Source of the DNA: Arhodomonas aquaeolei DSM 8974
Lineage (GTDB): Bacteria > Pseudomonadota > Gammaproteobacteria > Nitrococcales > Nitrococcaceae
NCBI RefSeq assembly: GCF_000374645.1
Contig: NZ_KB894815.1
Span: 21,911-85,910, forward strand
Length of the DNA stretch: 64,000 nucleotides
Direction: 5' to 3'
Shown: piece after piece, positions 17,340 to 26,227 of the stretch
How positions within the stretch are numbered: position 1 is the first letter of the stretch
Layout: the number at the start of each line of letters is the position of its first letter
Made by a program: the position numbers and the translations under genes
Notes under the pieces: generated by a model
What the model saw: only the letters and a program-made list of their open reading frames with translations
Database searches by the model: none
What the model was told of the DNA's origin: nothing

Positions 17340-18811
17340 CCCGCACGAAGCTCGACATCTCGCCGGACGGCGAAGCGGTCACGATCCTGATCGACAACCA
17401 GTGGCGCGCCGCCGCCGGTGGTGGCGCGGTCGCCGTGCACGCGCCCTCGGACGACGGTGCGTTCGCGCAGATCGCCCGCGGCGGTGCCGCCGAGGTGGAC
17501 GAGGCCGTCGCCGCCGCCCGTCACGCCTTCGAGGAGGGCGAGTGGGGCCGGCTCACCGCCATCGAGCGCGGCCGGCTGCTGATGCGCGTCGGCGAGCTGA
17601 TCCAGGCCAACGCCGAGGAGCTCGCCCAGCTCGAGAGCCGGGACACCGGCAAGCCGCTGAGCCAGGGCCGCGCGGACATGGTCGCCGCGGCGCGCTACTT
17701 CGAGTACTACGGCTCGGCGGCGGACAAGGTCCACGGCGAGACCATCCCGTTCCTCGACGGCTACACGGTGATGGCCCTGCGCGAGCCCTTTGGCGTGACC
17801 GGTCACATCATTCCGTGGAACTACCCGGCGCAGATGTTCGGGCGCTCGCTCGCGCCCTCGCTGGCGATGGGCAACGCCACCGTGCTCAAGCCCGCCGAGG
17901 AGGCCTGCCTGCTGCCGCTGCGCATCGCCGACCTCGCCATCGAGGCGGGCTTCCCGCCGGGGGCCATCAACGTGGTCACCGGCCTCGGCGAGGAGGCCGG
18001 CGCGCCGCTGGCCTCCCACCCGGATATCGACTTCCTCGCCTTCACCGGCTCCCCGGAGGTGGGGACGCTGGTCCAGCAGGCGGCGGCGCGCAATCACGTC
18101 GGCTGCGTGCTGGAGCTCGGCGGCAAGTCGCCGCAGATCGTCTTCGACGACGCCGACTTCGACGCCGTGCTGCCGGTGGTGCAGAAGGCCATCGTCCAGA
18201 ACGCCGGCCAGACCTGCTCCGCCGGCAGCCGGGTGCTGGTGCAGGAGAGCGTTTTCGACGCCTTCATCGAGCGCCTGACCGCCGCCTTCGGCGAGCTGGT
18301 CACCGCCAGCCACGACGCGGACGCGAACTGTGGGCCGCTGGTCAGTCGCGCCCAGCAGCAGCGGGTGCAGCGCATGCTCGCCGACGCGGAGGCGGACGGC
18401 GTGCCGGTGATCGCCCGCGGGCGCATCGCCGAAGGCACGCCGGAGCAAGGTTACTACGTCGCGCCGACGCTGCTCGGGCCGGTGCCGCGGGAGCACACCA
18501 TCGCCCGTGAGGAGGTGTTCGGGCCGGTGCTCTGCGCCATTCCCTTCCGCGACGAGGCGGACGCCGTCGCCCTGGCCAACGGCACCGACTACGGCCTGGT
18601 CGCGGGCATCTGGACCCGCGACGGAGCCCGCCAGATGCGCATGGCGCGGCGGGTGCGCGCGGGGCAGGTCTTCGTCAACGGCTACGGCGCCGGCGGCGGC
18701 ATCGAGTTGCCCTTCGGTGGCATGAAGAAGAGCGGCCACGGGCGCGAGAAGGGCTTCGAGGCGCTGCGCGAGTTCTCGGTGGTCAAGACCGTCGTGCTCA
18801 ACCATGGCTGA
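17336..18811 (+). CDS. NAD(P)+-dependent aldehyde dehydrogenase
   Basis: 491 residues of the ALDH superfamily. The catalytic residues are E260 (LELGGKSPQ) and C294 (QNAGQTCSAG); the nucleotide-binding part contains IIPWNYP and FTGSPEVG. It oxidises an aldehyde to the acid. The betaine-aldehyde/aromatic-aldehyde type of motif does not fix the substrate. Translation is coupled to the importer ATPase, so the aldehyde probably arises from the imported compound. Confidence 0.93.
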   Translation: MTRTKLDISPDGEAVTILIDNQWRAAAGGGAVAVHAPSDDGAFAQIARGGAAEVDEAVAAARHAFEEGEWGRLTAIERGRLLMRVGELIQANAEELAQLESRDTGKPLSQGRADMVAAARYFEYYGSAADKVHGETIPFLDGYTVMALREPFGVTGHIIPWNYPAQMFGRSLAPSLAMGNATVLKPAEEACLLPLRIADLAIEAGFPPGAINVVTGLGEEAGAPLASHPDIDFLAFTGSPEVGTLVQQAAARNHVGCVLELGGKSPQIVFDDADFDAVLPVVQKAIVQNAGQTCSAGSRVLVQESVFDAFIERLTAAFGELVTASHDADANCGPLVSRAQQQRVQRMLADAEADGVPVIARGRIAEGTPEQGYYVAPTLLGPVPREHTIAREEVFGPVLCAIPFRDEADAVALANGTDYGLVAGIWTRDGARQMRMARRVRAGQVFVNGYGAGGGIELPFGGMKKSGHGREKGFEALREFSVVKTVVLNHG

Positions 18812-18833
18812 TGCGACGGCAATCGGAGCGCGC

Positions 18834-18933
18834 GGGTGGGAGGGTCCCGCCGGGACCGTCTGCGGCCATGGATGGCCGCAGTCGAGCGTACAGGGAGGTG
18901 TTCACAGCGTGTCCCGGCGGGATCCTCTCACCC
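18834..18933 (+). repeat. Intergenic hairpin element, copy 1 (conserved core with self-complementary arms)
   Basis: The outer arms 18834-18856 and 18911-18933 pair at 21 of 23 positions. Inside is a second palindrome CTGCGGCCAT-GG-ATGGCCGCAG (about 18860-18881), then the core GAGCGTACAGGGAGGTGTTC and ACAGCGTGTC. The same core recurs inverted at 19754-19860 with different arms that again pair with each other. No reading frame. Candidate REP-like or structured RNA element. Confidence 0.75.
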
Positions 18934-18989
18934 CGCGCGGCCCAAACCCCGGTCACATATGAATGAAGGATAGCGAGGAGGAGAGTCCC

Positions 18990-19739
18990 ATGAGGATGAA
19001 GGACAGGATCGCGGTGGTCACGGGCGCGGCGTCGGGTTTCGGCGCGGAGATCGCCCGGGTGTTCGCCCGCGAGGGCGCGAAGGTGGTGGTCGCCGACCTC
19101 AACGAGGAGGGCGCGAAGGCCGTCGCCGCCGAGATCGGCGACAGCGCCATCGGCGTGCGCGCCGACGTCGCTAACCGCACCGACGTGAAGGCGATGATCG
19201 ACACCGCCGTCGAGCGCTTCGGCGGCTTCGACACCATCGTCAACAACGCCGGCTTCACCCACGTGAACCAGCCGATGATGGACGTCACCGAGGAGGACTT
19301 CGACCGCTGCTACTCGGTCAACGTGAAGTCCATCTACCTGGCCGCCCTCGAGGCGGTGCCGCACTTGCGCAAGCGCGGCGGCGGCAACATTATCAATATC
19401 GCCTCGACCGCCGGTGTCCGGCCGCGCCCTGGGCTGACTTGGTACAACGGCAGCAAGGGCGCGGCCATCGTCACCAGCAAGTCCATGGCCGTTGAGCTGG
19501 GCCCGGAGAACATCCGGGTCAACGCCATCTGCCCCGTGATCGGCGAGACCGGGATGCTCGAGCGCTTCATGGGCGTGCCGGACACCCCGGAGAACCGCAA
19601 GAAGTTCCTCGCCACCATCCCCCTCGGGCGCATGTCTCGCCCCGCCGATGTGGCCAACGCCGCGCTCTACCTCGCCAGCGACGAGGCCGAGTTCATCAGC
19701 GGCGTGGCACTGGAGGTGGATGGGGCGCGCTGCGTGTGA
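18990..19739 (+). CDS. Short-chain dehydrogenase/reductase
   Basis: 249 residues from an ATG with GGAGGAG seven bases upstream. The Rossmann motif is VVTGAASGFGAEIA, then NNAG (VNNAGFTHVN). The active site is S (ASTAG) with Y and K in TWYNGSKGA, and the C-terminus is typical (FISGVALEVDG). It interconverts an alcohol and a carbonyl with NAD(P). It probably feeds the preceding aldehyde dehydrogenase or oxidises a hydroxy-acid intermediate. It is bracketed by the two hairpin elements. Confidence 0.93.
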   Translation: MRMKDRIAVVTGAASGFGAEIARVFAREGAKVVVADLNEEGAKAVAAEIGDSAIGVRADVANRTDVKAMIDTAVERFGGFDTIVNNAGFTHVNQPMMDVTEEDFDRCYSVNVKSIYLAALEAVPHLRKRGGGNIINIASTAGVRPRPGLTWYNGSKGAAIVTSKSMAVELGPENIRVNAICPVIGETGMLERFMGVPDTPENRKKFLATIPLGRMSRPADVANAALYLASDEAEFISGVALEVDGARCV

Positions 19740-19753
19740 GCGCCGCGCGGTTC

Positions 19754-19860
19754 GGGGAGGGACGGTGCGGCGGCGGACACGCCGTGAATACCTCCCTGTA
19801 CGCTTGACTACGGCCATCCCCGGCCGCAGTCGGTCCGCCGCCGCACCGTCGTCCCTCCCC
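19754..19860 (-). repeat. Intergenic hairpin element, copy 2 (inverted relative to copy 1)
   Basis: The outer arm 19754-19778 pairs with 19833-19860 apart from a three-base insertion. On the minus strand the interior repeats the copy 1 core (GGATGGCCG, AGCGTACAGGGAGGT, TTCACGGCGTGTCC). The arms differ in sequence from copy 1 (rich in GCGGCGGCG) but are self-complementary, which suggests that pairing rather than sequence is conserved. Confidence 0.75.
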
Positions 19861-19919
19861 GGTGGCCCGCCGTCCCCTGCCGGGACGATCCGTGACTGAA
19901 AAGGAGTGACAACACGCCC

Positions 19920-21710
19920 ATGTCCGCCGAGCCGACCATTGAGCACAACCACGACGTGGTGGTCGTTGGCGCCGGAGGCGCCGGCCTCCGGGCCACCCTG
20001 GGCATGGCCGCCCAGGGGCTAGACACTGCCTGCGTGACCAAGGTCTTCCCGACCCGCAGCCACACCGTGGCCGCCCAGGGCGGCATCGCCGCGGCGCTGG
20101 GCAACATGGATGAGGACGACTGGCGCTGGCACGCCTACGACACCATCAAAGGCTCCGACTGGCTGGGTGACCAGGACGCCATCGCCGCCATGTGCGAGGC
20201 GGCGCCGGCGGCGATCACCGAGCTCGAGCACTTCGGGGTGCCGTTCTCGCGCACCGGCGACGGCCGGGTCTATCAGCGGCCCCTGGGCGGGCACAGCACC
20301 CGCTTCGGGGAGGGCCGCGCCAACCGCGCCTGCGCCGCCGCCGACCGCACCGGCCACGCCATCCTGCACACCCTCTACCAGCAGTCGCTCCGGCACCGGG
20401 CGGAGTTCCACATCGAGTTCTTCGCCATCGACCTGATCATGGACGGCGACGGTGCCTGCCGCGGCGTCGTCGCCCTGGAGCTCGCCACCGGCCGCGTCCA
20501 CCGCTTCCGCGCGCGCATCACCGTGCTCGCCACCGGGGGCTACGGGCGTGCGTACTTCTCGTGCACCTCCGCGCACACCTGCACCGGCGACGGCGCGGGC
20601 ATGGCCCTGCGCGCCGGGCTGCCGCTGCAGGACATGGAGTTCGTGCAGTTCCACCCCACCGGTATCTACGGCTCCGGGTGTCTGATCACCGAGGGCGTGC
20701 GCGGCGAGGGCGGCTACCTCACCAACGCCGACGGCGACCGGTTCATGGAGCGCTACGCGCCCAACGCCAGGGACCTCGCCTCCCGCGATGTGGTCAGCCG
20801 TGCGATGACCGTGGAGATGCGCGAGGGCCGGGGGGTCGGCGAGCGCGGCGATCATATCCATCTCCACCTCGCCCACCTGGGCCCGGAGGTCATCAACGAA
20901 CGCCTGCCGGGGATCGTTGAGACCGCGCGTATCTTCGCCGGGATTGATGTCACCCGCGAGCCGATCCCGGTGCTGCCCACGGTCCACTACAACATGGGCG
21001 GCATCCCCACGAACCGTCACGGCGAGGTGGTCGCCCCCCGTGACGGCGACCCGGAGGCGGTGGTCCCCGGCCTCATGGCCATCGGCGAGGCCGCCTGCGT
21101 GTCCGTGCACGGCGCCAACCGCCTGGGCTCGAACTCGCTGCTCGACCTCATTGTCTTCGGCCGCGCCGCCGCGCTTCGCGCGGCCGAGGTGCTGCGCGGC
21201 GAGGGCCCGGACCGCGGCGCTTTGCCGGCGGCGGCATCGACGCCAGCGATCGAGCGCCTGGAGCGGTTGCGTACCGCCGACGGCGAGACGCCCACCGCTC
21301 GCCTGCGCGATGGCCTGCAGCGGGACATGCAGGACTACGCGGCGGTGTTCCGCACCGGCGAGACCCTGGAGGAGGGCTGCCGCCGGATCGACGCCCTGCT
21401 GGCGGGCTTCGCCGATGTGTCGGTCACCGACCGCGGGCGCATCTGGAACACGGACCTGATCGAGACCCTGGAGCTGGAGAACCTGCTCGGCTGCGCCGCG
21501 GCCACCGTGCACGCCGCCCGCCACCGCACCGAGAGCCGCGGCGCCCACGCCCGCGAGGACTTCCCTGATCGGAATGACACCGAGTGGATGCGTCACAGCC
21601 TCGCCTGGCTGGACGCGAACGGCGCCGTGCGCCTGGGCGAGCGCCCCGTGCGGCTGCAGACCGGCACGCCGGAGTTCGCCAGCGTCGAGCCGGTGGCCCG
21701 GGTGTACTGA
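19920..21710 (+). CDS. SdhA/FrdA-like FAD-dependent oxidoreductase without SDH partners
   Basis: 596 residues. The FAD-binding motif is [18 protein letters not shown], the covalent-FAD type segment is [16 protein letters not shown], and the catalytic region has [21 protein letters not shown] and the [14 protein letters not shown] block. [21 protein letters not shown] matches SdhA closely. No iron-sulfur (SdhB) or membrane subunits are nearby, so it is an orphan flavoprotein recruited into the catabolic cluster. Succinate-like dicarboxylates (for example a substituted succinate) are plausible substrates; the electron acceptor is unknown. Confidence 0.88.
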   Translation: MSAEPTIEHNHDVVVVGAGGAGLRATLGMAAQGLDTACVTKVFPTRSHTVAAQGGIAAALGNMDEDDWRWHAYDTIKGSDWLGDQDAIAAMCEAAPAAITELEHFGVPFSRTGDGRVYQRPLGGHSTRFGEGRANRACAAADRTGHAILHTLYQQSLRHRAEFHIEFFAIDLIMDGDGACRGVVALELATGRVHRFRARITVLATGGYGRAYFSCTSAHTCTGDGAGMALRAGLPLQDMEFVQFHPTGIYGSGCLITEGVRGEGGYLTNADGDRFMERYAPNARDLASRDVVSRAMTVEMREGRGVGERGDHIHLHLAHLGPEVINERLPGIVETARIFAGIDVTREPIPVLPTVHYNMGGIPTNRHGEVVAPRDGDPEAVVPGLMAIGEAACVSVHGANRLGSNSLLDLIVFGRAAALRAAEVLRGEGPDRGALPAAASTPAIERLERLRTADGETPTARLRDGLQRDMQDYAAVFRTGETLEEGCRRIDALLAGFADVSVTDRGRIWNTDLIETLELENLLGCAAATVHAARHRTESRGAHAREDFPDRNDTEWMRHSLAWLDANGAVRLGERPVRLQTGTPEFASVEPVARVY

Positions 21711-21722
21711 GGAGGCAAGGCA

Positions 21723-22310
21723 ATGGACACGCAGGCGAAACGTGAGGCCCGGGTGAACGAGACCCTGGCACGGGTGCGGGCGCTGCTGCCCGGCGAGGTG
21801 CGCGAGCGCGAGCCGCTGGGCCGGGCCCTGGAGGCCCTCATCGAGCTGGCCCGCGAGCCCGCCCTGTGGGGCGAGGCGGATTTCCCCGCGCCGTCGGTGG
21901 ACGAGCGCCAGGCGCGCTACCTGCTGAGCGAGGACCCGGACCGCCGCTATGCCCTCTACCTGAACGTCATGCGCCCGGGCAAGCGCATCCCGCCCCACGA
22001 CCACACCACCTGGGCGTGCGTGGCCGCGGTGGAGGGCGTGGAGCACAACACCCTCTACCGCCGTCTCGACGACGGCTCGGTCGAGGGCCGTGCCCGGCTG
22101 GCCGTGCGCGAGGAGGTCGAGCTCGCCCCGGGCAAGGGTGTGGCGCTGCTCGCCGACGACATCCACTCGGTCCGGATCCCGCCGGGCGGGGTCATCCGCC
22201 ACCTCCATCTCTACGGCCGTGCGCTGGAGACGCTCACCGGGCGGACGCGCTTCGATCCGGAGGCCGGTACCTGCGCGCCCATGGACATCGGCGTGCAGAC
22301 CCGGCGGTGA
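21723..22310 (+). CDS. Cysteine-dioxygenase-like thiol dioxygenase
   Basis: 195 residues of the CDO/mercaptopropionate-dioxygenase cupin family. The three iron-binding histidines are H92 and H94 in PPHDHTTWACV and H148 in DDIHSVRI; HLHLYG ends the barrel. Family members oxidise a thiol (cysteine, 3-mercaptopropionate, mercaptosuccinate) to the sulfinate with O2. The HDHTTW segment is closer to the bacterial mercapto-acid enzymes than to mammalian CDO in my judgement. Its stop overlaps the rhodanese start (TGATG), tying thiol oxidation to sulfur transfer. Confidence 0.85.
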   Translation: MDTQAKREARVNETLARVRALLPGEVREREPLGRALEALIELAREPALWGEADFPAPSVDERQARYLLSEDPDRRYALYLNVMRPGKRIPPHDHTTWACVAAVEGVEHNTLYRRLDDGSVEGRARLAVREEVELAPGKGVALLADDIHSVRIPPGGVIRHLHLYGRALETLTGRTRFDPEAGTCAPMDIGVQTRR

Positions 22311-23929
22311 TGCGCATGGACACCCTCAGCCCCCGCGAGCTCAAGGCCCGGCTCGACGCCCGCGAGACGCTGGCGTTGCTGGACGTCCGCGAGCCCGGCG
22401 AGTTCGGCCTGCGCCACCCCTTCTGGGCGGTGCCCCTGCCCTACGGCCGCTTCGAGCTCGACCTGCCCCGGCTCGTCCCCGACCCCGGTGTACCGCTGGT
22501 GATCGCCGACGAGGGCGGCACAACGGCCCGGCTCGCGGTGCGCCGGGCGCGGGCGCTCGGCTATCGGCGGGTGTTCGGGCTGGAGGGAGGGCTGCGCGCC
22601 TGGCGCCGCGCCGGCTACGGCGAGTTCGCCGGGGTCCACGTGCCGAGCAAGGCCTTCGGCGAGCTGGTGGAGATGCGCCGGCACACGCCAATGATCGACG
22701 CCGGCGAGCTGGCCGCGCGTATCGAGGAGGGCGAACGCTTCCACCTCTTCGACGCGCGGCCGCCGGCGGAATACCGGCGCATGAGCATCCCCGGGGCGCG
22801 CTGCTGTCCCAACGTGGAGCTGCCCGTGCGCCTGGAATCGCTGGTCACGGACCCCGATACCCCCATCGTGATCAACTGCGCCGGGCGTACCCGCGGCATC
22901 ATCGGCGCCCAGACGCTGATCGAGCTCGGCGTGTCCAACCCGGTCTATGCCCTGCGCAACGGCACCATGGGCTGGGAGCTCGCCGGCCTGACCCGCGCCC
23001 ACGGGGCGGAGGACGTCGTCGCCACGGACGCGCCCGCCACGCCGTCGCCGGGGCTGCGCGCGCGCATCCGCGCGCTCGCCGCCGATGCCGGCGTGAGCGC
23101 CGTCACCGCCGGTGACGTCACCGCCTGGCGGGCCGCCGGCGAGCCCGTCTACTGCCTGGACGTGCGTCAGCCCGGCGACCCCGCCGCGCCGCCCCTGCCG
23201 GGCACCGTACGTGCCCCGGGCGTGGAGCTCATCCAGGCCACCGAGGCGTGGATCGCCGTGCCCACCGCCCGGGTCGTGCTGGCGGACGACGACGGCGTGC
23301 GCGCGCCGTTGTGCGCCTACTGGCTGCGCCTGATGGGGCTGGACGCGCGGGTGCTGCCAGTGGCGGAGACGGCGTTGCTGCCGGACGCACCGGCGCCGGC
23401 CGCGCTGCCGGCGCTCGCCCGCTGCGAGGCGGTGGCGGCGGTCGCCGAGGATGCGGGCGGCGACGGGCCGCCGGTCCTCGACCTGCGCGGCAGTGCCGCC
23501 CACCGCCACGGCCACCCGCCGGGGGCGCGCTGGCTGACCCGCTCCCGCCTCGGCGAGTTCATCCCCGTGCTGGCGCGGGAACGCAGCGGCGTGCGCCTGC
23601 TCGCCGACGACCCGGATCGTGCCGCCCTGGTGGCGGGCGACCTCGCTGATCACGGTATCGACGGCGTCGCGCTGATCGACGGCGGCCTGGACGCCTGGGC
23701 CGCCGCCGGCGGGCCGGTGGTGGAGACGCCGGACGAGCCGCCGGACCGGGCCTGCATCGACCGGCTGTTCTTCGTCCACGACCGCCACGACGGCAACCTC
23801 GATGCCGCGCGCCGCTACCTGGAGTGGGAGCAGGGCCTGGTGCCGCGCCTCGACGCCGCCGAGCGGCAGGCATTCGCGCGGCTGGACCCGGCGCGCGATC
23901 CGAGGACTCATGCAGGGGAGGATCGATGA
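22310..23929 (+). CDS. Four-domain rhodanese-like sulfurtransferase with a single active-site cysteine
   Basis: 539 residues made of four rhodanese-like domains (about 5-105, 125-230, 265-365, 380-490) plus a C-terminal helical tail. Only the second domain has the catalytic loop cysteine, C190 in VINCAGRTRG. The corresponding loops read ADEGGTT, ADDDGVR and ADDPDRA in domains 1, 3 and 4, so these are inactive scaffolds. Active rhodaneses carry a persulfide and move sulfane sulfur to cyanide, thiols or sulfite. Translation is coupled to the thiol dioxygenase upstream and the acyl-CoA dehydrogenase downstream (ATGA). It probably handles sulfur released in the pathway. Confidence 0.88.
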   Translation: MRMDTLSPRELKARLDARETLALLDVREPGEFGLRHPFWAVPLPYGRFELDLPRLVPDPGVPLVIADEGGTTARLAVRRARALGYRRVFGLEGGLRAWRRAGYGEFAGVHVPSKAFGELVEMRRHTPMIDAGELAARIEEGERFHLFDARPPAEYRRMSIPGARCCPNVELPVRLESLVTDPDTPIVINCAGRTRGIIGAQTLIELGVSNPVYALRNGTMGWELAGLTRAHGAEDVVATDAPATPSPGLRARIRALAADAGVSAVTAGDVTAWRAAGEPVYCLDVRQPGDPAAPPLPGTVRAPGVELIQATEAWIAVPTARVVLADDDGVRAPLCAYWLRLMGLDARVLPVAETALLPDAPAPAALPALARCEAVAAVAEDAGGDGPPVLDLRGSAAHRHGHPPGARWLTRSRLGEFIPVLARERSGVRLLADDPDRAALVAGDLADHGIDGVALIDGGLDAWAAAGGPVVETPDEPPDRACIDRLFFVHDRHDGNLDAARRYLEWEQGLVPRLDAAERQAFARLDPARDPRTHAGEDR

Positions 23930-25083
23930 ACGAGCCCGACACCATCCGCGAGATACGCGACGCCGTTGCCCGTCTGTGCAGCGACTTCCCGGGCAGCTAC
24001 TGGCGCGAGCTCGACGCCACCCGGGGCTATCCCGACGCGTTCGTGCGGCGGCTCACCGAGGACGGCTTCCTCGGGGCGCTGATCCCGGAGGCATACGGCG
24101 GCGCCGGGCTCGGGCTCACGGCGGCGGGCGTGATCCTCGAGGAGATCGCGCGCTCCGGCGGTCATCCCGGGGCCTGTCATGCGCAGATGTACACCATGGG
24201 CACGCTGCTGCGCCACGGCTCGCAGGCGCAGAAGTCGGCGTACCTGCCGGGCATCGCCTCCGGCGAGCTGCGCCTGCAGGCCTTCGGTGTGACCGAGCCC
24301 GGTGCCGGCACCGAGACCACCGCGATCCGGACGTTCGCCGAGCGCCGTGGCGATCGCTACGTGATCAACGGCCAGAAGGTGTGGATCAGCCGCGTCGAGC
24401 ACTCCGACCTGATGCTGCTGCTCGCGCGCACCACGCCCCGGGACCAGGTCTCGCGCAAGACCGAGGGGCTGAGCGTCTTCCTCGTCGATCTGCGCGAGGC
24501 GGCGGGCAACGGCCTCACCGTCCAGCCCATCGAGACGATGATGAACCACCACACCACGGAGCTGTTCTTCGACGACCTCTCGGTGCCCGCCGACGCGCTG
24601 ATCGGCGAGGAGGGGCGCGGTTTCCGCTACATCCTCGACGGCATGAACGCCGAGCGCATCCTGATCGCTTTCGAGTGCATCGGCGATGCGCGCTTCTTCA
24701 TCGAGCACGCCAGCGCCTACGCCAGCGAACGCGAGGTCTTCGGGGCGCCCATCGGGCGCAACCAGGGCGTGCAGTTCCCCATCGCCCGGGCGTACGCGGA
24801 CATGCGGGCCGCCGAGCTCATGGTCCACGAGGCCGCCGGGCGGTTCGACGCGGGCGAGTCCTGCGGCGCCGAGGCCAACATGGCCAAGCTGCTCGCCGCG
24901 GACTGCTCCTGGCGGGCCGGCGATACCTGCCTGCAGACCCACGGCGGCTTCGGTTTCGCGCGCGAGTTCGACATCGAGCGCAAGCTCCGCGAGACCCGGC
25001 TCTACCAGGTCGCGCCCGTCTCCACCAATCTCATCCTCGCGTATCTCTCGGAACACGTTCTGGGGATGCCGCGGTCGTTCTGA
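23926..25083 (+). CDS. Acyl-CoA dehydrogenase family flavoenzyme
   Basis: 385 residues from the ATG that overlaps the rhodanese stop. Flavin and CoA segments: FGVTEPGAGTET, INGQKVWISR, YASEREVFGAPIGRNQGVQ and QTHGGFGFAREFDIERKLRE. The usual catalytic Glu of the YEGT motif is absent (YQVAPVSTN), but E243 in NAERILIA occupies the position used as base by isovaleryl- and long-chain acyl-CoA dehydrogenases. Most likely it desaturates an acyl-CoA such as a methylsuccinyl-type ester. The same superfamily also contains 3-sulfinopropionyl-CoA desulfinase, an alternative worth testing because of the adjacent thiol dioxygenase. Confidence 0.9.
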   Translation: MNEPDTIREIRDAVARLCSDFPGSYWRELDATRGYPDAFVRRLTEDGFLGALIPEAYGGAGLGLTAAGVILEEIARSGGHPGACHAQMYTMGTLLRHGSQAQKSAYLPGIASGELRLQAFGVTEPGAGTETTAIRTFAERRGDRYVINGQKVWISRVEHSDLMLLLARTTPRDQVSRKTEGLSVFLVDLREAAGNGLTVQPIETMMNHHTTELFFDDLSVPADALIGEEGRGFRYILDGMNAERILIAFECIGDARFFIEHASAYASEREVFGAPIGRNQGVQFPIARAYADMRAAELMVHEAAGRFDAGESCGAEANMAKLLAADCSWRAGDTCLQTHGGFGFAREFDIERKLRETRLYQVAPVSTNLILAYLSEHVLGMPRSF

Positions 25084-25093
25084 AGGAGTCACC

Positions 25094-26227
25094 ATGGATA
25101 CGCAGGCCCAGGACAAGCCGCTCGCTGGCTCGCTGGTCGTCTCGCTGGAGCAGGCGGTCGCCGCGCCGGTGTGCACCGCCCGGCTGGCCAATGCCGGCGC
25201 CCGGGTGATCAAGATAGAGCGCCCCGAGGGCGACTTCGCCCGGGGCTACGACGAATACGTCAAGGGCGAGGCCACCTACTTCGTATGGGCCAACCACGGC
25301 AAGGAGTCGGTGTGCCTGGACCTGCGCGACGACGCCGACCGCGCCGTCTTCGAGGGCCTGCTGGAGCGCGCCGACGTGTTCGTGCAGAACCTCTCGGTCG
25401 GCGCGATCGACCGCCTCGGCTACGGCTGGGAGGCGCTCAACGCCCGTTTCCCCCGGCTGATCGTCTGCGGCATCTCGGGCTACGGCGAGGACAACGCCTA
25501 CGCCAGCATGCGCGCCTACGACATGCTCATCCAGGCGGAGAGCGGGCTCTCCAGCATCAGCGGGCGCGGGCGCATCGGCGTGTCCATCGCCGACATCGTC
25601 ACCGGCATCAACGCCTACGGCGCCATCCTGGAGGCGCTGATCCGCCGTGAGCGCACCGGCGAGGGCGAGCGCCTGGGGGCGTCGCTGTTCTCCAGCATGG
25701 CCGACCTCATGGCCGTGCCGCTGCTCCAGACCCGCTACGCCGGGGAGGCGCCGGCGTACATGGGCATGCGCCACCCCTCCATCGTGCCCTACGGGGCGTT
25801 CCCCACCGCCGACGGCACGGAGGTGGTGATCTCGATCCAGAACGAGCGGGAATGGGAGCGGCTGTGCCGGGACGTGCTCGGGCGCCCGGATCTGTTCGAG
25901 GAGCCTGCCTTCGCCAGCATCGCCCGGCGTACCGCCGAGCGCGAGCGGGTCGAGGCGGCCGTCGCCGAGGCCACGGCCGCCCTGTCGGAGGCGGCGCTGA
26001 TCGAGCGCCTCGACCGGGCGCGGATCGCCTACGGCAAGCTCAACGAGCCCGCCGACGTGCTGGACCACCCGGCCCTGCGCCAGGCCCATGTGGCCCTGGC
26101 CGGCGGTGCCGACGCCGAGATCCCCGCGCCGCCGGTGCAGGCCCGGTGGTACGGTGACCACCTCGGCCGTTGTCCGTCGCTGGGCGAGAACACCGAGGCG
26201 ATACGCCGGGAGTTCGGCCATGAGTGA
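25094..26227 (+). CDS. CaiB/BaiF family (class III) CoA-transferase
   Basis: 377 residues, ATG with AAGGAG upstream. The N-terminal VVSLEQAVAAPVCTARLANAG and the catalytic aspartate D143 in AYDMLIQAESG are diagnostic. Class III enzymes move CoA between carboxylates without a freely dissociating anhydride. In itaconate-degrading bacteria a CaiB enzyme activates itaconate with succinyl-CoA; here the acceptor could be itaconate, a related C5 acid or a sulfinic acid. The gene overlaps the MaoC gene by eight bases. Confidence 0.92.
   Translation: MDTQAQDKPLAGSLVVSLEQAVAAPVCTARLANAGARVIKIERPEGDFARGYDEYVKGEATYFVWANHGKESVCLDLRDDADRAVFEGLLERADVFVQNLSVGAIDRLGYGWEALNARFPRLIVCGISGYGEDNAYASMRAYDMLIQAESGLSSISGRGRIGVSIADIVTGINAYGAILEALIRRERTGEGERLGASLFSSMADLMAVPLLQTRYAGEAPAYMGMRHPSIVPYGAFPTADGTEVVISIQNEREWERLCRDVLGRPDLFEEPAFASIARRTAERERVEAAVAEATAALSEAALIERLDRARIAYGKLNEPADVLDHPALRQAHVALAGGADAEIPAPPVQARWYGDHLGRCPSLGENTEAIRREFGHE

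Noticed and set aside
20019..22208. 729-codon open frame antisense to the SdhA-like and dioxygenase genes
   Set aside because: It is rich in H, A, G and R without any domain pattern, and it runs opposite two clearly real genes. High GC codon bias produces such long shadow frames.
22211..23911. 566-codon frame antisense to the rhodanese gene
   Set aside because: Shadow of a real coding region; the protein has no domain features.
23926..25083. Assignment of the acyl-CoA dehydrogenase as 3-sulfinopropionyl-CoA desulfinase
   Set aside because: E243 occupies the alternative catalytic-base position and the MaoC and lyase genes downstream fit a dehydrogenase; kept only as an alternative.
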